Notes: a model not told the origin generated them from the letters alone. 64,000 nt of DNA from Clonostachys chloroleuca (GCA_037952775.1 JBANAY010000004.1:310001-374000); one strand, 5' to 3'. Counted from the stretch's first letter, positions 1 to 12,814 are shown. Translations and numbers: made by a program.

Positions 1-2113
1 AAGAAAAAGAAACTGGTGTATTGGGCACCAGAAAGCACCACGGGCCCTCATAGCTGCCCATCCGCTCCACCAGCTGGATGGCCCCAATCTCGCTAGCCCT
101 CTTCCTGGTTGACGATCTACTCGCAGAGAGCTGCTGGCTAGCAAAACGGCCGGCCCTCTCATCTGCCGTGGCCCCAGCGGCCGGACCCAGACCATTCTCC
201 CCTTTTCTTTGTCTTGCAACTCGGACACCTATAATGCTCCTGCTATTCGTCACAGCCTGGCCTCAGATATGCTCTTGCTCTGTTGGGCCTGCTCACAGAC
301 CCGTGCGACCAGCCTATTTCCTCCCTCGTCCTCGACACTCTTCCAATCAAGAACCGAGTGCTACCAGAAGGGCATAAAATTGTGTAGCCCCTTCTACCCC
401 CCATCTCGTATCTAAAAATTTTCTGGTCAAAATGTCCGAGCTGAACTTTGAGCTATCACCCGTTGTCCCAACCCTGGCCCCAGCAGCCGTCATGGCAGCT
501 GGGCCAGAGCGAACCGTGATACGCTGGCAGTGGGCTTGACCCAGCATCATGACCTGGGCAGATTAAACCCTTCATGCAGCTAGATTCTACGCAAGAGCCG
601 ATGGAAACATGGCACGTGGCCACCTTGGCGTCCCTCACGAAATTGTCAATTGCTGCGCCTGATCGAACCAGAGACTATTTCAGAGTCAGGACGCCTCCAT
701 TGGGCGGTTGCAATCATGTCTGCCCATGCTGCCTTGGCCACCGCATGCCTTGGCATCTTTCATTAGTCTCAACGTTGCGACCTGCACATTTCGCGACGAG
801 GGAAAACGCCCACCCTCACCACCAGCCAAGGCCCGGCAGAAGATGCCCAACATCAAGCTGATCAGAGTGGCAAAACCCCGACCGCTACGCTGTCAAGCAG
901 TGCCCCCAGGCACCGAACAACGTCATTGGCACAAGGCTATTTACAAAGTCGCTGATTGGCATCGAACGGGAGATCACCACGAATAAGCGAGCAGGGGTGT
1001 CGTTGTGGCGAAGTGGGCAACGTCAGCTTAGTATTCGCTGTGACCAGAATAAAACCCACGGGCTGAGACAGTTCTGGCCCAGACCTGCCCAGTCAAACGC
1101 AGTAGCCGGGGGATAGGACAGCCTCTTCTGAGATCAGCTCGAATCGGATCCGCACAGGTCTACGATGCGCACTTGGCACATTCCTCCTCTCGCTTCGCCC
1201 TTGGCTGGATGCCGTTGAATTGCCTTATGGAGTTGGCCGTGGCTGGGTGCTTTGTCCAATTTGCCCCTCGCGTCGGCCCGTCCGCTAATTACGCAGTTTG
1301 CCATGTAACCGGTATAAAATTTCGAAATTACTCAAAGCCCGATCTTGGCAAAAAGAGAGCGTTGCGCCATCCCTGTCCTGCGGCTCAGTCTCGCAATCAG
1401 AGCTCGATTGGTAGACCGGTAGACATCACCACCAAGGGACTAACGGCAACCAAGGGATCTCACGAAACTCAGCTTTGGACCCATCTTTTAGGCACCTTTG
1501 CAAGGATCGACCGGCCCCGTAAGGGCGTGCGTAGTACCAGACCGACCGATTCCATGGACCGAGACCTGGCCATGGACTAGGAAGAATCGACTATTCCACG
1601 TAGTTTAGAGACATTGTCCTTTACCGGAAAGACATGCATGTACGCAAGCCACCAACCATGTCAATCAATCGTCCATTGAGCGGTGAAGTCCACCGTCTTC
1701 CATGGGCTAAGCACACTGAAGTCCAACAGCCCTCACGGAGTGGGTGATTGGAACCAGTTGACAATATGCAATTGGTAATTGCCGGTGGCACATGAAGTAC
1801 GAAGTTGCGGAGCCAGCATGAAGAGTTTCACGGACATGACTGTCGACCTGATGATCAAGACGCACGTAAGCAGGTGGGATTCGGAAAGAGCTTCATCATC
1901 ACATGTCCAGCTTCTATTCTCAGGCGGCCGCGAGTTGCCTACACTATCCAAAGCGTTACGTATGCCACAATGTTACGAGGTGGTGATCATGGCGCGGTGT
2001 TGCGAACACACGTTAGTTGCAGGGACAGGTGGGCATTCTTGAGAGGGATCCAGGGAAAACGGTTCCGTAACCTTTTTCATCTCTCGTCCCTTTTTTCATC
2101 TCTGCCCTATACA
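1..2113. other. Intergenic, no gene seen
   Basis: No frame shows a recognisable domain, and the open stretches in all six frames have no coherent composition. A TATA-like TATAAAAT lies near 1313. The right part must hold the 3' UTR of the minus-strand TCF25 gene that ends at 2114. Confidence 0.5.
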
Positions 2114-4371
2114 CTAGTTGTCACGGCCCTGGTGCTGACCACCCTCACCCTCATCCTCTGCTGGCCAAGATCCCGGTAGTAATTCCTCTCTCTGTTCATC
2201 CTCCTGTCCCGCCCCCGCAGGCACGTCATCCGCGTCTGCCATCCTAGGCTGCCCACGAATAACCTGTATCAGTGCGTCTAGCCAGCCAGGCTGTCCAACT
2301 CGCCGCGCGTGCTCCTCCAAGTCCGCGCGCAGCTCCGGGTCGTCCATGTCAATGGCATCTAGCTCTGCGTTCTCGTCGTCGTCCTCGTCGACGCCGAAAG
2401 CCCCTGGGAATGCACCCGCCCCAGGACCTCCCGCTCCAGCGCCGCCGGCGGCCTGTTGCCGAGCCATGAGGTTCCGCAGCTGCATCTCAATCTGGTGCTC
2501 CATAGCACGGCTTCCCTGGGAGTGATCCTTCCATGGCAACCGGCACCCCTCGCCGCTGAAGATATTCTCCGATTCCAGGGGTGGTAAAGGGTCAAATTCG
2601 TAGTTTGGTTGGCGATCAAGAATCTCTCTTGGGGCCAGCGCGATGATCGAGGTTTGTCCCTCGAGGTAGGCCAATCGTGTCGCCCCGAGGTCGGGAGGCG
2701 CATCGTCAGCCGGCAGCTCAGATGTTAGCACCTTGTCTAGGCTGTTGGCCACTTCTTTCAGCAGGGCGATTGCTCCCGTGTTGTTCCACAGGTCCTTGGT
2801 CTGATGGATGTACAACCTGACCCAGAAGTTCCGTGATGATGTCTCTATGCTTATACCCCAGATCGAAGGCGGTGCGTCCAGGCCAAGCTCCTGGAACAGT
2901 GCGCAGTATAGCCAAGGAACCCTCTTCATCCCATTAGTTAACTCTGCTCTGGCGCCATCCAAGTCCTGTAGCTGAAGTTTTGCCAGTACTGTGCTTTGTC
3001 GAAGATAGGCTGTATCCCGGTTGTCGCTGATGTTCTCCAACTCGTCTATGAAGTCGATGAGCCACTCCGCCTCGTGTGCCCTGACGGCAATGAAATGGAT
3101 GAAGTGCCTCATGGCGTATGGGTCGCTGGTGTCCAAAGCAAACATCAACTTAGACCATTCGAGAGCTGTGCGGTACGTGCCCTTTCTCAGCAGACTCTTC
3201 AGATAGTGGTAGCCCGCGAGCCAGAATTGGCGATTCTCCGGTCTCCGGAAGTCGAGACGGGCCTTTCCATTCTCCAAGTCCTGGCGGAATGCCGAGGTAG
3301 CGACTCTGCCAAACGTAAAAAGGGCACGTTCGCAAAGCTCTGCGGCTAATGCCATGTTCTGATCTTGCTTTGCCACACTACTCACTTGGAGCAGAGTAGA
3401 CACATGGTAGGCTGGAGAATTAGTTAGTTAGTACCAACAGTGTTATCTTAAGTCCTTCCAAGAGGATGATACTTACGGCACTGCTGCAGTAGGTAGACAA
3501 TCCTCATCGGGTCACCAATCTGCACGTAGGCAAAGAAGACGGCCTGGATAGCATCGTAATCCTTATCGTGAACGTACGCATACTCCGTGTAGGAGCCATC
3601 CGCAGCCTTGTGCAGCTGCTTCATGCCCAGTCCCCCCGCGGATCGTAGCGGCCAGTGTTCCCGGCCCTGAATGAAGACGTTCCGCCGCAACGACACCTCG
3701 GGGAGCCGCTTCGCACCGGGAGGCCCCCGCAGGAAGGTCTCCAGGTCGACCTGCTGCTGAACAGGGCCGCGTCTGCGGCGGTTGTTGTTCTCCCGCTCCT
3801 CCTCGGCATTCGCAGACTCGATGATGTCGCGGCCGAATAGCTGCCGCATCTCATTGATCGCCTTGAGGTGGTTCGTGTTGATCCCAAGCAGCGTGTTGAT
3901 GCGCCGCTGTGTCGCCAGCACCGCCGCCGCCGCAGCCGAAGAGCTAGAGTCGGCATCACCGCCGGCCGAGCTGAGCTTGAGCTCCTCGAGGACCTTGTCG
4001 ATATCCTCCTCCGAAGCCTCGTCCTTCTCCTGGGCCTTGGCCTTGTTCTTGTCGCTCTTCTTCTTCTTCTTCTTCTTTTTCTTACTCTTCTTCCCAGGTT
4101 CGGGAGTGTTGTGTGACTGGTCTTCCTCTTCCTCTTTCACAACTTGAGACTGACCTTCGCCGTCATCCTGCTTCTCATCCTCCATATCGTCCTCATCCCC
4201 GTCCTCGTCGTCCCCGCCCCCCAGCGCCGCAAACAGGCTCACCCTGGGCTTCGCAGCCACGGGCGACGGGGCCGTGTCCTCATCGCTCTCGTCGAGCTCA
4301 TTCTCGGCCGGTCCCTTGGCCTGCTCGAGCTCCCGCTGTTTTTGGAGCTTCCGGAGTTGTCTACTTGACAT
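2114..4371 (-). CDS. RQC1: TCF25 / Rqc1 family ribosome quality-control protein
   Basis: Two exons, 3477-4371 and 2114-3411, joined across a 65-nt intron (donor GTAAGT, acceptor CCAG) that splits a proline codon; product 730 aa. The N-terminus has the family pattern: MSSRQLRKL opening, the VSLFAAL patch near residue 45, an acidic block (about 53-72), then a long lysine run near 94-105. The C-terminal two thirds are the helical TCF25 domain, with the conserved FIQGREHWP and PYHVSTLLQVS stretches, the latter spanning the splice junction. In yeast Rqc1 works with Ltn1, Rqc2 and Cdc48 on stalled 60S nascent chains; animal TCF25 is the orthologue. It is therefore expected at cytosolic 60S ribosomes. 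The C-terminal tail is acidic and Gly/Glu-rich. Both exons are intact. The assignment to the family is firm; the function is inferred by orthology. Confidence 0.9.
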
Positions 4372-5523
4372 GGTGCTCGGTGCTTTTTACCCTAGAGGGA
4401 TGGAGGGGTACTGCTGTGGTATTGTGCAGATCTGTCTTGGATCGGACCACCCAAAGACTGTAGTGATTCTAGGAAGATATTCTGCTACCTAGTCACTTTG
4501 TATTTCAATCATGAAGATTTCGAGGTCCCTTGCAAAGCCCACGCTAGATTTTTTAGATTGTAGGTTCTCAGGTAGCCAGCTGGTGTCTACAAAGAAGCTC
4601 TCGGCGAATGACGCACAGTGGAGCAGGAGAAAACTCTCCTGCAGATGGAGCCTCCACTAAATACTGAATTACTAACAATCACTACCGTCACACCCACCAG
4701 CTCAAACAAAGGTGAAGCAAACCTTGACCACATTAATCTTGAGCTTTTACTTGGATGGCTTCGAGTCACACATTTGAAATGCAATAAAGACCAAGAATGC
4801 CTCATAATGGAATGCATTTTAATGAGGCTAATCAAGCCTTGGCTACTATGTAATATGAACAGTATTTGATAGCTCGAAGGCTGTGGCATGAGTAGCCACA
4901 ACCAGTGTCTCCCACTGAGCAGCTTGATATTTTTCTTTGTTTTGTTGTTTGTCCTCGGCTTGTTTGTTTTTTTCCTTATTTCGAAGGGATGTTGATGGGC
5001 TTTCCAACCAAAAGCATGCTGCCGCCATTGGTAATAGCGAAAATGAGACTTCGTGAGAGTTGCATGCCGCCCAGCAACTCGGCATTAATAATGTGACCGT
5101 CGCCCTTCCTTGACTGTCCTCGCTTATGCGCTCTCCCCTACTCCAAATGGAAATAAAACTCCGAAAGCTCCAAACTAGGAAGCAGAAACCGTGAAAAAAA
5201 TCGTTCATCATCTTTCCCAAATCCTTTCCAGGGCCTTCCAGGGGATAACGCCAATCAGACAGGCGTAAGAATACCGTAATCAAGGTTGAAACTTTTCCCT
5301 ATGCCGAGACCCCAAATTTTTGACTAGGTGTACACTTCAGTGCAAGAGAGGGTAAAGTGACCTGTCCCTGTCCTTCCCATAGAAAGTTCCTCCCAAAACT
5401 AATGCGAGCTCGTTGGACTTAAGTGTGGGCATATTGAGCAAGACCCCTGCGATGAGTTGCAAAAGCATGCTCTTGAGGGATTGCCCCGAATCGGACGGAT
5501 CGGAGCAACGAGATGGCGGCGGA
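4372..5523. other. Intergenic between TCF25 and SCD6
   Basis: Both flanking genes are on the minus strand, so this holds the promoter and 5' UTR of TCF25 (left) and the 3' UTR of SCD6 (right). AT-rich around 4620-4870. A weak inverted repeat (GCCTCAT / ATGAGGC) sits near 4799-4828. No gene is supported. Confidence 0.5.
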
Positions 5524-7479
5524 CTATAGCTCTGCGTCGCCTGACTGGTAGGGCAATCGTTGGCCGCCTCGGCCTCCACGACCCATGCCACGACCTCTTC
5601 CTCCACGGCCGCGGCCGCGGCCACGACCACGGAAGTTTCGGTGTCCGCCATCAACGCTACCCTGGCCAAATGTTTCCATGTTGCGGCGCTGCTCTTCATC
5701 GCGCCACTCACGACCACCGGCCCTCTGCCCGTTGTTTTCGGCTCGCTCCCTGGCCTCGCTTGAAATGTTGTCGAAGAATGATCTTGACTTGTTGTAGGCG
5801 ATGGGGTTTTCCGAGGGGGCGGGCGACTCGGTAGCGCTGGGAGTGTGTGCATTTCCTGTTTCAGTTACAGGAGAGCCCGCGATTGCCTCCTTGAGAAGGT
5901 CCTCCTTGTTGAATTTGGCATTGGACTGCGCGAAGTCGAAGTCTGAGTCAGGTACCTCAACCTTCCCTGTGGGTCGGCCTCCACGGCCACGACCGCGGGG
6001 AGCGGTAGGGGCTCTGGTTGCGTTGACTCTCATTTCATTGACCTTATTGGTCAAATTGTCTATGGCATTGCCTCCGCCATTGCCGAGCTGGGCCATGGCA
6101 GCAGCAACCGCAGCCCTGGCAGCGCTCGTGGCATCCTGGACGCTGTTTGGCGCTGTAGAAGTGACAGTTGCCTGAACACTGGTCTGAGAGACCTTTTCCT
6201 GGGCAATGGGAGGCTGGAAAGGCTTTGATAATGATCCTGACAGAGGAATGACCGGGTTGACCCGGTTAGTCCGAGGCCCAGTAGGGATACTCTTTGTGGG
6301 CTCAGATGGAGCCTGCGTCTCAGCGGGCTTGGCCTTCACTTCCTCTGTTGAGGATTTTGACTCTAAAGCAGGAGTCGGTGCCTCAACTGGTTGATGTGAT
6401 GGTTGAGCCAGTGACTTGGGCTCTGTAGGTAGGGGGCTTCAGAGTTGGGACGATCAGCTCCAGGGCCAATTGCCGCATGCTTCTTGTCTTGCTGCCCCGG
6501 AGCCTGTGGCGGTTGTTGTTGTTGCGGACCGTCGGGACCAGGAGGCCCGCCAGGGCCGGGAGGGAATGGCTGTGCCCCCCAAGGAGCTGGCCCACCAGGA
6601 CCTGGAGGGAAGCCTTGGCCAGGAGGAAACCATCCAGGAGGGTAGGGCATGTTTCCAAAGGCAGGGCCACCGGGACCGCCAGGACCACCAGGACCGGGTG
6701 CACCACGACCCCATGCCCCAGGGGGTCCGTAGAAGTTGTTCGGGGGATAAGGATGCTGCCCATAGGGCCCAGGGCCGCCAGGGCCAGGTGGCGGAGGGGC
6801 ATTCTGGTTGGGACCTGGACCTTGAGGCCCGGGTCGGGTTCGTGCAGACTAAATTTTCCAATTAGCATACTCTTCGTGTCAAAGAGAAGAAATGATAAAA
6901 AGGGAATTGAGTGATCTCCAGATCAGAAGGAAGGCAACGGAAATATCGACATTGTTTTTGCGCTTTCCGACATGACAAAAAGTTTTACATCCGCAATAAT
7001 TCATCATTTGGAGAGTATCAAGTAAAGTGGGGAGGTAGAATCTGTTCATACGTACTCCGACGATTGCAGGATCATCAGGCATGGCAGGAGGCTGGTTCTC
7101 CTTGATGCCTGGGTGGTCCTCGATCCGCAGGTCCTTTACATCGCTTCCACGGAAGACAATATATTCGTAAACCTGGTCAGAGGGGCCGACCTCTTCTTCT
7201 GGTCGTCCTCTGCGGCCTTCCGTGCCGAAGGATCGAACATTCTCGAGAGATACTGTTGACTCGTCGGAATTGATCTCGTGGAGCACACCCACATAGCTAA
7301 TGAGGCGTCAGCAGAAGCTGAGTCGGGGCGCGTACTCTCGTTCACGCATACCGGATGTCGCTCTTGGAAATCAAGGAGATACGAGAGCTGAAGACTGTGT
7401 TAGCAATGAGTTACCAGCTTCGGTAGACTTCAACCCGTCAATGTCGGTAGGTGTGTTCGTACCCTAGGAATTCAGACAT
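5524..7479 (-). CDS. SCD6: Scd6/LSM14 (Sum2) family translational repressor and decapping activator, with a frameshift
   Basis: Four exons: 7463-7479, 7352-7387, 7056-7296 and 5524-6848. The first exon is 17 nt (MSEFLG). The N-terminal divergent LSm domain (about residues 1-75, with SRISLISKSDIRYVGVLHEI) is followed by a Pro/Gly-rich linker. After it come the FDF motif (VPDSDFDFAQSNAKFNKE), the FFD box (RSFFDNIS), the TFG box (NMETFGQ) and a C-terminal RGG tail. This is the complete Scd6/LSM14 order. These proteins bind eIF4G or Dhh1/Edc3 partners and repress translation in P-bodies. The reading frame breaks in a five-C run (minus strand; 6432-6436): the upstream frame hits a stop at 6363 and the FDF/RGG half lies in the other frame. 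One extra C would join them into about 539 aa. The break is probably a sequence error, because everything after it is conserved. Confidence 0.88.
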
Positions 7480-8144
7480 CTCGAGATGAGGCTACGTTGC
7501 GCACGTAGGAAGCTGCTATGGCGCTTGGGGGAGACGGTACAAGCAAAGAAGAGAAAGCAATGAAAATTCGGCGGCCTAAAATAGGCGAGAGATGGAACCG
7601 GTGCCTACCGGGGGGGGGGGAGGGCGGAGAAAGGGGTGGTTGGTTAGAGGGAGGACGAGCTAGGGAAGGAAGAATTCGCTTTTGTGAAGGTAATTCGAGA
7701 TTTGTGAGAAAGTGGCTGGTTGGTGGATGAGACCTCTCCACTGGTCTACGCGGCACTACCACGGAAGAAGACCGGCTATTCCGGGGCGGCTCCGATGTGC
7801 TTTGTGATCTTGCCTTTGGCTATAAGACAGCGTTTCATATAATAAATCTCGTTTACTCCTGGCCAGTCACATCGTTGTCTTGTCTTTCGTTTCATATCCT
7901 CTTAAAATATGTTCGTAGCCGCACTGTATGTATTATGTTGCTTGCTTTCGCCAGCACCAGCAACGAAGCGTTCTTCGCTCTGAAAAACCATCTGAAGGAA
8001 TAGATGTTGCGATCTGCTGCTTTACACTTCTAATGACAAAAAATATGAATGACTAACCCATGAAACCTGCGAACAGGTTGGGTGGACAGATGTAACCCTA
8101 GCGAAATCGATATTGCAAACCAGAACTCCGTACATAAATATCAT
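7480..8144. other. Intergenic between SCD6 and VTI1
   Basis: Promoter and 5' UTR of SCD6 plus the 3' UTR of VTI1 (both minus strand). It contains an 11-base G homopolymer at 7610-7620 followed by purine-rich GGAG sequence. No gene is supported. Confidence 0.5.
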
Positions 8145-8958
8145 TTACCTGAACTTGCTCCAGATTACAGCGATAATGAGAAGAACAAGAACCGTGATGA
8201 TCGCAATTGTAATCACCCGATTTGTAGCCATCCTGTAGCACTTGTTAGATAGGAGGTTTACTTTGCGGCTTTCTGAGAAATTCAACAGTACCTACGTGCC
8301 ATGCCCCGGAGGGTCTTGACACTACGATCGACATAACCTTCACTCTGAGTCAAGGTGTCATGAGTATTGGTGATGATATCTCGCTGGGCGGAAAGAGTGG
8401 CCAGTGTTCCGGCTCCGATGGCTTCAGTCTCATTTGCGAGAGCCTGGCTGTGCTTCAACCGCTGCGTACTCCGGTCAAGACGCTCTGTGCCTGAGAGAAG
8501 CTGCTGGCGCTGTTCTAAGTGGACGTCGGAAGATCCAGAAGGGTCATCGGTATAACGAGATCCGAAGAGAGCAGATCGATCGGATGAAAGAGAGGTTAAC
8601 TTTCGGCGAGCCTCATCAGTATCAGATTCGAAATTGCGGAATCGCTGGTTGACCTTGGTTCGTGCTGATGTAGGAATATTCTGCTTTTCTAAACGCATTT
8701 GACCAAGCTATAGAATGTACTGTTAGCTGGAGAGTACAATCAAAATCATCGCAATTGAGCGGGAACCATGTGGCTCACAAGTTCATCGGCTTCCTCCAGC
8801 GCTCGCTCGGCCTGACTAATTGCGGCCTTGCGGGGTTCACCGGAGAGTTCTGGAATCTGGTCCAGCTTTTGCGATAAGTCGGCCTGGACCAGCTTGAATT
8901 CCGCCTCGTATGAGCTGAAGAGCTCAGAACCGGCATCGGTGTCGAGAGGATTGGCCAT
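8145..8958 (-). CDS. VTI1: Vti1 Qb-SNARE
   Basis: Three exons, 8779-8958, 8292-8707 and 8145-8232, give 227 aa. The N-terminal helical Habc-type region (starting MANPLDTDAGSELF) is followed by the Qb-SNARE coiled coil (about 125-200, with LEQRQQLLSGTERLDRS and the ionic-layer region NETEAIG). A single C-terminal transmembrane helix (ITIAIITVLVLLIIAVIW, about 206-224) ends in a very short lumenal tail. Vti1 pairs with several syntaxins for Golgi-endosome, vacuolar and intra-Golgi fusion. The last intron falls right before the membrane anchor, so a spliced message is needed to tail-anchor the protein. All splice sites are canonical and the frame is intact. The length matches fungal Vti1. Confidence 0.93.
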
Positions 8959-10669
8959 CTTGAGTTCTATATCTGGTTATGACGACAGACAGCAGTCGCA
9001 AGAGGATGTCGCTTGGAAGAGACGAAGTTCCGAGTCCTGGGATTGGCGCTCTGACTTGATCGATGCGTTAAGGGTTGAGCGTGACGTCGAGAATAGAATG
9101 CGATCGTGTTGCTTCGAGGTAATCGTCAGTCGTGGGGATGGCGTCGGGATGTACCAGGAGAACGCAGGCAGCTGTGATGAAGCCGGAGTATCATGCGCCT
9201 CCCATTCAGCAGTGGAGCGAACTACGTACCTAATATCAGGCAGCTGGCATTTGATTGGAGGGTGAGCTGGAGTGCGTCAAAGGCGGGTACGCCTGCATTC
9301 CCAGCCATCCTGGCTCCGTTCGGGTTGAGCTGAGTCAGCAATGCACGTGATACTGCGGTGTCAGCGTCCGTAGCAAAATTCGTCGTGAGCCTGGCCACGA
9401 TTTTCGAAATTTCTTCTTCTTCTTCAAGTTGATTCCCCCGGAAGAAGAAATTTAACGGCTCGACGTCGCGACCTTTGGTCTATGGCGCAGGGTTGAATTG
9501 ACCGGGTAGAGAAAAGCAGGTATCCTGCACGGCGCTTCTAAGAATTGGTGATTCGTATCCCACGTTAATCGATCCCGTTGAGTGTCCGACATGCCCTCCG
9601 ACAAGAGAAAACCTGTTTTCAGGCTCCGGAGGCAGCATGCTCTTCTTTAGTTCTATTCATCGTAGCGCCCCTGAGGTACAGGCAGAGGCAAGCAAGCCTT
9701 GTTTAACGTAGTGAGCTATGCTGGTGGCCCAGCCAGAGGGCGTGACGCTGAGACTCGGGAGCTGTCTTGACTCGACTGTCGAAGCTTGTGAAAGCACCAG
9801 GCGATCTGATGTCTGTATGCGGACAGTCACTCAAATCCGAAGGCTGTTGCACCGCGACCAAACCCAGTGCGACCTTGCTAGTTCTGGCTCAAGGTGGGTC
9901 GATGCAGACAACCTTCGCTGGCCCGAACCGTCATCTTGCATGGGATAGTCTGCATAATAAACGATGTGAAGGCGCCTAAACGCTTCCCCCAGCATTGACG
10001 AAAGGCATCTTTAGAACCTCTGCTGCTGCCACCAATTACCGCCAGGCCGCGATGGGGATATCGAGGTAGCTGTCCCAGCATCTACGTCTCCCTAAGTAGC
10101 TGTCCCGGCATCTACGTACTCCCTAGCTTGAGCCCAGGTAGGTATCCTGGTAGCTGAGTTGGCCTGCATCGACTCTGAGAGGGGTGGTGGATTGCGTCAA
10201 CCATTCAAACACAACATATAATGCATGACATCCCAAAAGTGTGAGTTCCCCCTTCTCATATCTCTTTATGGAGGGTGGAGATACCCATTTCCTCCATCCA
10301 TTTCGCCTTCCAATTGGAGTTGCCGGGAAGCGAGACACAAGTACGAGCTACCAACGCCCGGTAACGTCACTCATCGCCCTGCATTTTCCCAACTGCCCGT
10401 GAACGTCGTCGCGGATCCCAATTCGTGATTGATTGAGTTTGAGCCCTACGACGTTGGCGAGCGTCCATATAGGCTTTGGACCTTCTTATGATGCTGGAAT
10501 TTTCACATGTCATTCCGGCCATTCCAGTAATAAGACAGAGCTCTCCCTACTCTCCACCTCGCTATTAGCTTGCTTTCCTGCATCAATATCATCATCATTA
10601 TCTCCACCCCTACCGACGGGAGCATTCTTACATCTCTCAAACATATTTCGATATCGCTGGAATTTTGTC
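8959..10669. other. Intergenic between divergent VTI1 and the oxidoreductase gene
   Basis: Divergent promoter region of about 1.7 kb. It includes a short imperfect tandem duplication at 10066-10125. The ATC-rich stretch just before 10670 reads like a 5' UTR. No gene is supported. Confidence 0.45.
10066..10125. repeat. Imperfect tandem duplication, 2 x about 30 bp
   Basis: The unit GTAGCTGTCCCAGCATCTAC plus CGTC-type tail (10066-10094) is repeated at 10096-10125 with one substitution and one inserted base. It lies in the promoter side of the oxidoreductase gene. Confidence 0.75.
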
Positions 10670-12381
10670 ATGAGCCCCCCATTAACTGTGCCACTAGGAA
10701 GAGGGTAGCCATCATTGGCAGTGGTTGCTCCGGTATTGCGGCTCTTTGGGCCCTGAATAGGACCTACCATGATGTCTATCTCTATGAAGCTGCAGACCGC
10801 TTGGGTGGGCACACAAACACTGCGCAATGGAAGGCAGGCCGATATACGGCGGCCGTCGACACAGGCTTCATTGTCTTGAACACTGCCACGTATCGTAAGT
10901 GATGAATCCAATATTTGAATTTTTTTTTTTTTTTTGGCTCGCCCGCTCAACGTACATATGCAGCCAATTTTCTAGGGTTTCTGGAAAAGTTGGGAGTCGA
11001 AACCGAGCCTGCCAAGATGAAATTTTCTGTCTCCCGGGATAGAGGCGTAATGGAATGGGTTTGCGGGACTACTCTTGGATCAGTCTTTTGCCAAAGAAGG
11101 AACATACTCTCTCCAAGGATGTGGCGAATGTTATTTGATATCATCCGTTTCAACCAGTTTGCCTTGGATTTGCTTCTAGAAGAAGATGCACGCTTTGGGA
11201 GGCATAGAAATGGTTCCGCCAAGTATGCTGGCTCGACTGAGAACATTGGCGATTATCTCGATCGTGAGGGTTATTCCGAGGCCTTCAGAGACGACTATTT
11301 ACTCCCACTCATCGGAGCCCTCTGGAGCACAAATCCGGCAAAATCTCCTTTAGACTTCCCCGCGAAATCGCTGGTGCGCTTCTTGTAAGTCGCGGTCTCT
11401 TGAGATGTCTAGGATGAGGATCCCGTGACCCACTGAATAGGCACTGACAATATACAGATGGAACCATGACCTCTTAACAAGTATTGCAGAACGGCCTCAG
11501 TGGCGCATCCTCAAAGAAGGATCGCAGTCATACGTCGATGCCGTCATGCGGGGCTTCCCCCAAATCATCTTTTCCTCAAAACGGCCGTGAGACACCTTGC
11601 CAATGATGATGATGGCCGAGTGCGGTTGCACCTGGAAAATGGCAAAACAGAAGTATTCGACCATGTCATCCTCGCCACCCATGGTGATCAATCGCTCTCT
11701 ATAATCAACCCCTCTGCAACTGAGCAGGAGCGTTCTATTCTTTCGTGTTTCCAGACTCTACAGGTTGAAGCTGTCCTACACTCGGATTCGACTCTGATGC
11801 CCCGAAGACAGAAGGCCTGGTCCAGCCTAAACTACCTTACGCTTTCCTCACCAAACCCCAGGCATAAAATGGGGATAAGCAAATTATCCCTGACATATGA
11901 CATGAATCTTTTGCACCACATTCCCAAGACCACCTTTGGTGATGTGTTTTTGACTCTAAACCCCCTTCACCAACCACGCCGGGACTTGACACGGGGTCGT
12001 TACTACTACAGTAGTCCGCAATACACTGCAGCTTCCATACGCGCACAGAGCCTACTGCGGACAATTCAGAATAAGCGCAACATTACTTACGCTGGCGCAT
12101 GGACTGGGTATGGCACACACGAGGATGGGTTCAGCAGCGGGTTATGGGTCGCACAGGAATATCTTGGCGCCAAACTTCCTCTCGAGTTCAAGAACCCTGC
12201 AGATATCAAAGAGAGGAGGCCGAAGCTGGGACTTTTTGATCATCTGCTGAGGTTCTTTATCCTACTCATTCAGGTATTTGTTGTTCAGATTTTGGAGAGG
12301 CTTGTTGGATCAAGAAGGCCCATTCCAAAGCCAGCGAACGGCTTTGCAAACTCAGAAAAGCTCAATGGGAAAGCCGCCTAA
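10670..12381 (+). CDS. FAD/NAD-binding amine-oxidase-like protein (COG2907 type), frameshifted
   Basis: Exons end at 10894 and run 10964-11384 and 11458-12381. The N-terminus is a Rossmann dinucleotide fold (RVAIIGSGCSGIAALWAL) followed by the second FAD contact YEAADRLGGHTNT. This is the layout of predicted flavin amine-oxidase-like proteins (COG2907), whose bacterial members often neighbour cyclopropane fatty-acid synthases. The substrate is unknown. The C-terminal part has FAD-domain sequence (YAGAWTGYGTHEDGF) and then a hydrophobic helix near residue 480 (LLRFFILLIQVFVVQIL), suggesting membrane attachment. Exon 3 is broken in a five-C run at 11557-11561; one added C restores the frame. 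The start is uncertain: the ATG at 10670 fits the usual short N-terminus but is out of frame with the Rossmann motif across a six-C run. An in-frame ATG at 10570 would add about 40 unusual residues. Confidence 0.75.
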
Positions 12382-12814
12382 CCGTCATGTACATTTTCTG
12401 TTTCATAGTGTTAGTCATTAGTAGCGTTTATATTGCATCTTTATACTGAACAGCCAGTTAATTACACAGCCTGTCTCATATGCCTTCTTTCTTTTTGCAC
12501 AGCTCTAGTTTGGACTCTGAGAGCTTGGTAGTTTATGACCCACGTGAGTGATCTCAATAAATGTCTATAGAATAGCAGCAAGCCTCATAAACTCACGCCA
12601 TTTAAAGGAAAATTTAGTGGTACGGCGGCTCGAGAGACAAGAAAAGTGGTGTCGTTCCCGGCAGCCCGCGGTAGGTGGGACAAATCCGGGGCCCAGCTGC
12701 CAAAACTCCACCGGCCCATGTCAAGCTGCTGGATTATTCGACATCACCCGATCTGCAGCACTCACTCCCAACGACCGGCCAGCAAACTCATTGCCCGTGT
12801 TAAAATCGATCTCG
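12382..12814. other. Intergenic before COX11
   Basis: 3' UTR of the oxidoreductase gene and promoter of COX11. The COX11 frame is open upstream to 12548, but that part lacks mitochondrial-presequence character and was not included. Confidence 0.5.
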
